From contig NC_090797.1 in the NCBI RefSeq assembly GCF_040054535.1, positions 8,797,001-8,861,000 on the forward strand: a stretch of DNA of 64,000 nucleotides. Direction: 5' to 3'. This DNA comes from Antennarius striatus (lineage: Eukaryota > Chordata > Actinopteri > Lophiiformes > Antennariidae). The notes beneath the pieces were generated by a model. That model worked only from the letters and a program-made list of their open reading frames with translations, made no database searches and was not told where the DNA came from. Positions 37,347-64,000 of this stretch are shown piece after piece; the stretch's first letter is position 1; every line of letters begins with the position of its first letter. Position numbers and translations under genes: made by a program.

Positions 37347-37949
37347 GAATATTTCACTTTGATATGAACCTTGCCAAAAAATTATTTAGTATTGGAAAAC
37401 TTTGACCTGCTTGGGATCAAGTGAAAAATTGGGTCTGGGTCTTGTTGGATCTCTGTCTGGGCAGCTATTTTTCTCCAGGCACAAACAGTCTGAAGAATTC
37501 ACTAATTTTTCTGCACTCAAGCATTCAACTGTTACTAAAGCTTCTGACAAGTTCTAACCTGACACTCTGAATAAAACTAACATATGATTTTCTACAGTCA
37601 AGGGCTGGGTTCTGTCAGAAAATTCCTTTGAAATTGCAGTGGAGCTTTCTTTGCATATTTGAAATACTCATGTCCTGACATAATTTAGTCTATTTTTCTT
37701 CCCCCTCTTTTTGAGCTGCCCTCCGTGTAATTAACCAATTCGTCAGTCAGTCACTGTGTCATTTATGGCATGATAGCAATGTGAGTCAGGGTGCGTGTTG
37801 GGAGCAGAAGCGGACGCACAGAGGTGGCAAGGTTCTTATCAGAACCTTATCTTCTTTAGTCAGAAGGTAATAGACAGGTGGCATGATAGCATCAGAGCCA
37901 TGAAGCAAGTTATTGTTAACATTTTGAACTGAATTCAATTTAAGACACT
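37347..37949. other. Intergenic stretch
   Basis: No gene or clear repeat seen. Confidence 0.5.
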
Positions 37950-38410
37950 ACAAAAGAGACCAGAAATAACAATGAAGCTGATCACAAAGAAGCAAAAGTT
38001 ACTAAAAGACAAAAATACACCAATAACTGACACAATGTTCCCATAAAGAGATGCAAAAGCAACCAGATCCAAACTTATTGTGAAGTGATGCCAAAAAACA
38101 AAACAAAACAGAAATGTAAAACAGCCAATGAAGATGCAAACCAATAATAAAGGGAGACAGGACAAATACAAAAATGTGAAATCAATGTGGAAAAAAATGC
38201 AGCATTACAGTAATTGTAAAATATACAAAACAACCATTATGAAAAGAGAAAGAATCATTAAAAAACCCCAAAATAACCACAAAGAGATGCACAATGAACA
38301 AAATTAAATACACAAAAAGACCAAAAATAGACAAAGAAATAGATATTAAAGAAAACTCTATCACAGAGATGCCACAAAATGACCAAGAGAGACAAAAACA
38401 AATAGGAAAT
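37950..38410 (+). repeat. Degenerate A-rich tandem repeat
   Basis: Imperfect units built on AAAGAGATGC, AAAATGACCA and GACAAAAACA words recur across about 460 bp. Long minus-strand frames rich in F, I, L and S are the reverse reading of these A-rich units and are not proteins. Confidence 0.6.
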
Positions 38411-39589
38411 GAGTTGTCTGTCCCCGTGAGGGGAATGATTGGCATAACTAAAACTTAGCTGCAGTAGTTTGATTGCTGGTGTCATTATTTCAAGGAAAAC
38501 CTGGCTTTACTGTAAGCAATAATTCCATTTGGAGGCCAATCAGTTCTTCGAAGTCTGCATACAGCTGCAGCCTGCATGTTGGATGGACTGCAAGGGATGA
38601 ATAACATTATGTGCAAGTCCACTTTTAAGCAAGAGTAAGGGTTTTAGGTGTGGTTGGCCCACCCCTCTGGTCCTCACTGAAATACTTGAACAAAAATACC
38701 GGAGGATTAACAGTAATTTGAATGATCCCAGTTCTCCTCATCATTATTTGACCTTTGAACCTTACATCTGTGCGCCATCTGAAGCTGGAAAGTTTAGCTT
38801 TGTTTAGTTTAAATTAGCTGAGGGTGGAAAAGCTAAATTAAAATAACCAAACATTCCTTTACACAAAATGTGGGACCAGTGATGTAACCAAGACAGACAG
38901 AACAGGTGAGATGGATTCATTTGGTTCTTCAGCTTTTTGGACATTCAGATGCCCAGAAAGCAGGTCATGGTCTGATTACACTGCAGATGGAGAAGCCAAA
39001 GCCATGTTGTGCTCACGAGAGTCTGATGCAAAATGAGCCAAAGTGGAAAGAAATGTTTTCCTGAAGAGTTTATTTGTCAGATTTAGATTCATTGTCCCAC
39101 CTCTTCCTTTTAAGCACTTCCTATTAAGCACCCATTGTTCAGTGGCAATGACCATGTGGAAAAAAGACCTGGAATTAAAAACTTGAAATTCCTTGGCTGG
39201 CATATCGCACTGAATTTTTCTATGGACCTCAACAATGTTGTCAACAAAGGCTGCAGTTCAGGTCAGGCAAGCAACCAATTTGCTTTATTCAATGTGCGTC
39301 AGCAGCTCATCCTGCATCAACACATTATGTATGCACTTCCTCCATTTGCAGTCAATTAGTCAGAACATGAAAAGCATTTATATCAGACTCCATGTGGTCT
39401 GAACAGGGGTCCAAGATTTATATAACATGTGTTCATTTATTAAAAAACAAGAAGTGTGCCAATTTGAAGAAGAGGAAACAGACTTTATTAAGTCCTCTTG
39501 GGGAAATAATCTTTTCCACTCATGTTCCTGATATATTTTAGACAAACATTATATGTATATGTGTGTAGAGGCCCCTGAAATAATCACAA
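38411..39589. other. Intergenic stretch
   Basis: No gene, RNA gene or clear transposon seen. It lies between a degenerate tandem repeat and the dispersed repeat that starts at 39590. Confidence 0.5.
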
Positions 39590-40202
39590 CTAGGCAGTCA
39601 GAGACTGCAACATCCTGTGACACCCCTGAATTCAAAATTTTACCTTGACCTACTTTCAAAGGTGAGGGTCATTTAATAAAAGACCCATGATCCAACATGT
39701 AACTGGTCCATTCTAAATGTCATGAGGTTTCAGAGATGTGTACCTAAAAAAGTTTATAAGTGAAAATGTGATATTGACCTAGTTTTTCAAGGTCAAGGTT
39801 GTTATCTAATTTTCATCCCCTTGCCTCCCTGAATATATTGCCTTTTGTTTCGTCTTTCTATCTTATCCGGTTTCTGGGATGTTTCCTAAGATACGTGCAA
39901 AAATATCTCAGGATAGAAAACATCTCAGTCTTACTCACACTGGGCTTCTCCCTCGTCTTTCTATCTTATCCAGTTCCTGAGTGTACAAAAGTTGAAATTT
40001 GACCTTGACCTAGTTTTCTCAAGGCCAAGGTCATCATCTCATTTCTATCCCCCTTGCCGCCCGAGCAATGTGCTTTTTGTTTCATCTTTCTATCTGCAAC
40101 GGTTGTGAAGATATTTTGTTGACCAACAAATGAACAGACGAACGGACGGACAGACGAACACTGACAATTACAGTACATCACTGCTTTGAAGTGGGATGTA
40201 AA
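39590..40202 (+). repeat. Dispersed repeat, copy A
   Basis: Begins near GGCAGTCAGAGACTGCAACA and ends near CACTGACAATTACAGTACAT. It carries repeated TGACCTTGACCT and TCAAGGTCAAGG words and CTTGCCGCCCGAGCAATGTG. An inverted copy lies at 54228-54615 and shares both ends and the central blocks. No coding capacity; family unknown to me. Several TCAAGGTCA words match the extended half-site bound by NR5A/ERR-type nuclear receptors. Confidence 0.75.
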
Positions 40203-40205
40203 CAC

Positions 40206-40292
40206 AACACAAGGGGCCTGTAGGCATGCTGTATACTCTATACAGTGGGAAGTAGAGTGGCGGGCAGCTCCGACTTGATGCACCCCAAAATG
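40206..40292 (+). mobile_element. SINE body fragment
   Basis: Shares AAGGGGCCTGTAGGCATGC, GTAGAGTGGC and GGCAGCTCC with the SINE at 18725-19127. Only the central part is present, with a short insertion. It abuts copy A of the dispersed repeat. Confidence 0.7.
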
Positions 40293-40609
40293 TCCTGTGT
40301 CAATCACATTTAGTTTGATGATGATTTGCAAATCATCTTTTTCTTGTTTTTATTGGAATTTCCAAAATGTTTTTTAGAATTTCATATTGCCAATTGAAGG
40401 TTTTCTTGTTTGTTTTTGCTCTGTGGGACTACCATCTCATTATACTTGTGAGTAATCGCATACATAGTCATAGGGTAGATTAAAAAAATATACCCTATTT
40501 TTTTTAATATAACATATGAACAGCTTTGCGTTTAGCGACGCCCCTGAGCAAATGAACTCATATACTTGGTTCCATCTATGGAGGGTCTGAACCAAACTGG
40601 AATGTTCCT

Positions 40610-41077
40610 TTAAACCAGAGGCGCTGCGGAGAGGCGGAGCCGCGCCGGCTCCACTCTCCCGTCTGTGCGCTCCGGTGGAATAGATGTGCGCGACGGCGCG
40701 GGCAGCAGGTTCCCACGGTGGGGAAATGAAACACGCTGCAGGTCCCGAAGCAGCAGCAGCAGCAGCAGCAGCAGCAGACGAGCCGGGCAGACTCTTCCTC
40801 CTCTCGACTCTTCTCCTCTCGCAGCGGGACATCACACTCGGTCCGGGGTCATGTTTTTCCTCCGTGCGTTTTTGTCGCCTTATTGGATCGCAGCTGAGTG
40901 AAAGAGAAAGTCCCCACTGAATTGGAACCTGCGTACTTATCGCGTTTTTGTTGTTGTTGTTTTTTTGTTGTTGTTTGTTTGCCATCGTGTTCGTTTCTGG
41001 AAAAAAATTTCATTTTAAGGATTTCCTGGTTTTCCATCAATCCACAGTATTTTGGATTATTCCTGCCGAAAGGAGAT
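40610..41077 (+). promoter_or_regulatory. ntn4: ntn4 promoter and 5' leader with (AGC)n and a uORF
   Basis: The 40610-40860 part is GC- and CpG-rich, unlike its AT-rich surroundings, and contains nine AGC units (about 40748-40776). An ATG at 40684 opens a 78-codon upstream frame, ending at 40920, in which the AGC run encodes alanines. If transcription starts to its left this would be a uORF of ntn4. The transcription start cannot be seen. Confidence 0.5.
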
Positions 41078-63701
<22,624 letters not shown>

Positions 63702-64000
63702 ACAAACCATTAAAACACTGCAGGACCCTCAGCCACGTGGACGTACACGGACGTGAACAAAGAGCGCTATGGATTTGTGTTTTCTGGTCCTCCAGATGCC
63801 GATGGAGTGGGTGCAGGATTATGGGGCTGAACTGAAATGACTGGCAGGCCCTATGTTTCTCTGCTGTCCAATCAGAGCGTAACAATAGTGTCAGACTTGC
63901 ATCAGGAAAAAGGACACAGGACTTAATTGTCTTATATATTACTATATCAGATTTCATTCAAAAGAAATTAAGAAATTCTGCACTGTGGCCAAGTTCTGTC
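63702..64000 (+). other. ntn4: Start of ntn4 3' UTR
   Basis: Sequence after the TAG at 63699-63701. No AATAAA or ATTAAA signal lies before the window edge, so the transcript very likely continues past it. Confidence 0.7.

Noticed and set aside
38182-38485. Long F/I/L/S-rich minus-strand frames resembling membrane proteins
   Set aside because: They are the reverse reading of an A-rich degenerate tandem repeat, without start context, splice signals or family match.

Overview
The window is nuclear genomic DNA of a ray-finned fish, most likely a teleost. It has intron-split vertebrate genes with GT-AG junctions, very long CA/GT microsatellites, tRNA-derived SINEs and RTE-type LINE fragments. The species cannot be named from the sequence. 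Family matches below come from remembered vertebrate proteins, not a database search.

Five genes reassemble completely, each with an intact reading frame across all junctions, and a sixth, ntn4, has its complete CDS. Left to right: klhl42 (minus, 3 exons, 470 aa, a BTB-kelch CUL3 adaptor); elapor2/kiaa1324l (plus, 22 exons, 1006 aa, an endo-lysosomal membrane protein); tspan9 (plus, 7 coding exons, 239 aa); amdhd1 (minus, 9 exons, 432 aa, imidazolonepropionase of histidine breakdown); snrpf (minus, 4 exons, 86 aa, spliceosomal SmF); ntn4 (plus, 10 exons, 627 aa, netrin-4, running almost to the right edge). A seventh, unidentified gene is suggested by one good first coding exon on the minus strand at 2901-3056.

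Layout: 1-6.4 kb is mostly non-coding. klhl42 and elapor2 are head to head with 1.6 kb between start codons. elapor2 and tspan9 are in tandem. tspan9 and amdhd1 converge, with facing poly(A) signals about 410 bp apart. amdhd1 and snrpf are in tandem on the minus strand about 1 kb apart. snrpf and ntn4 diverge over 5.2 kb rich in transposon debris. Three ntn4 introns of 5-6.5 kb hold most of the remaining repeats. The genes do not form one pathway; this is a synteny block. amdhd1-snrpf-ntn4 matches human 12q23, klhl42 and tspan9 have human counterparts on 12p, and elapor2 has its counterpart on human chromosome 7.

I found no prokaryotic system, CRISPR array, viral gene or rRNA/tRNA gene. The more interesting non-genic signals are: dinucleotide tracts abutting splice sites in elapor2; a tspan9 exon that begins with a perfect donor sequence; a dispersed repeat present as two inverted copies about 14 kb apart; a cluster of small hairpins inside an ntn4 intron; a 30-bp tandem repeat carrying CRE-like octamers; and four CTCF-like motifs, two of them in divergent promoter regions.
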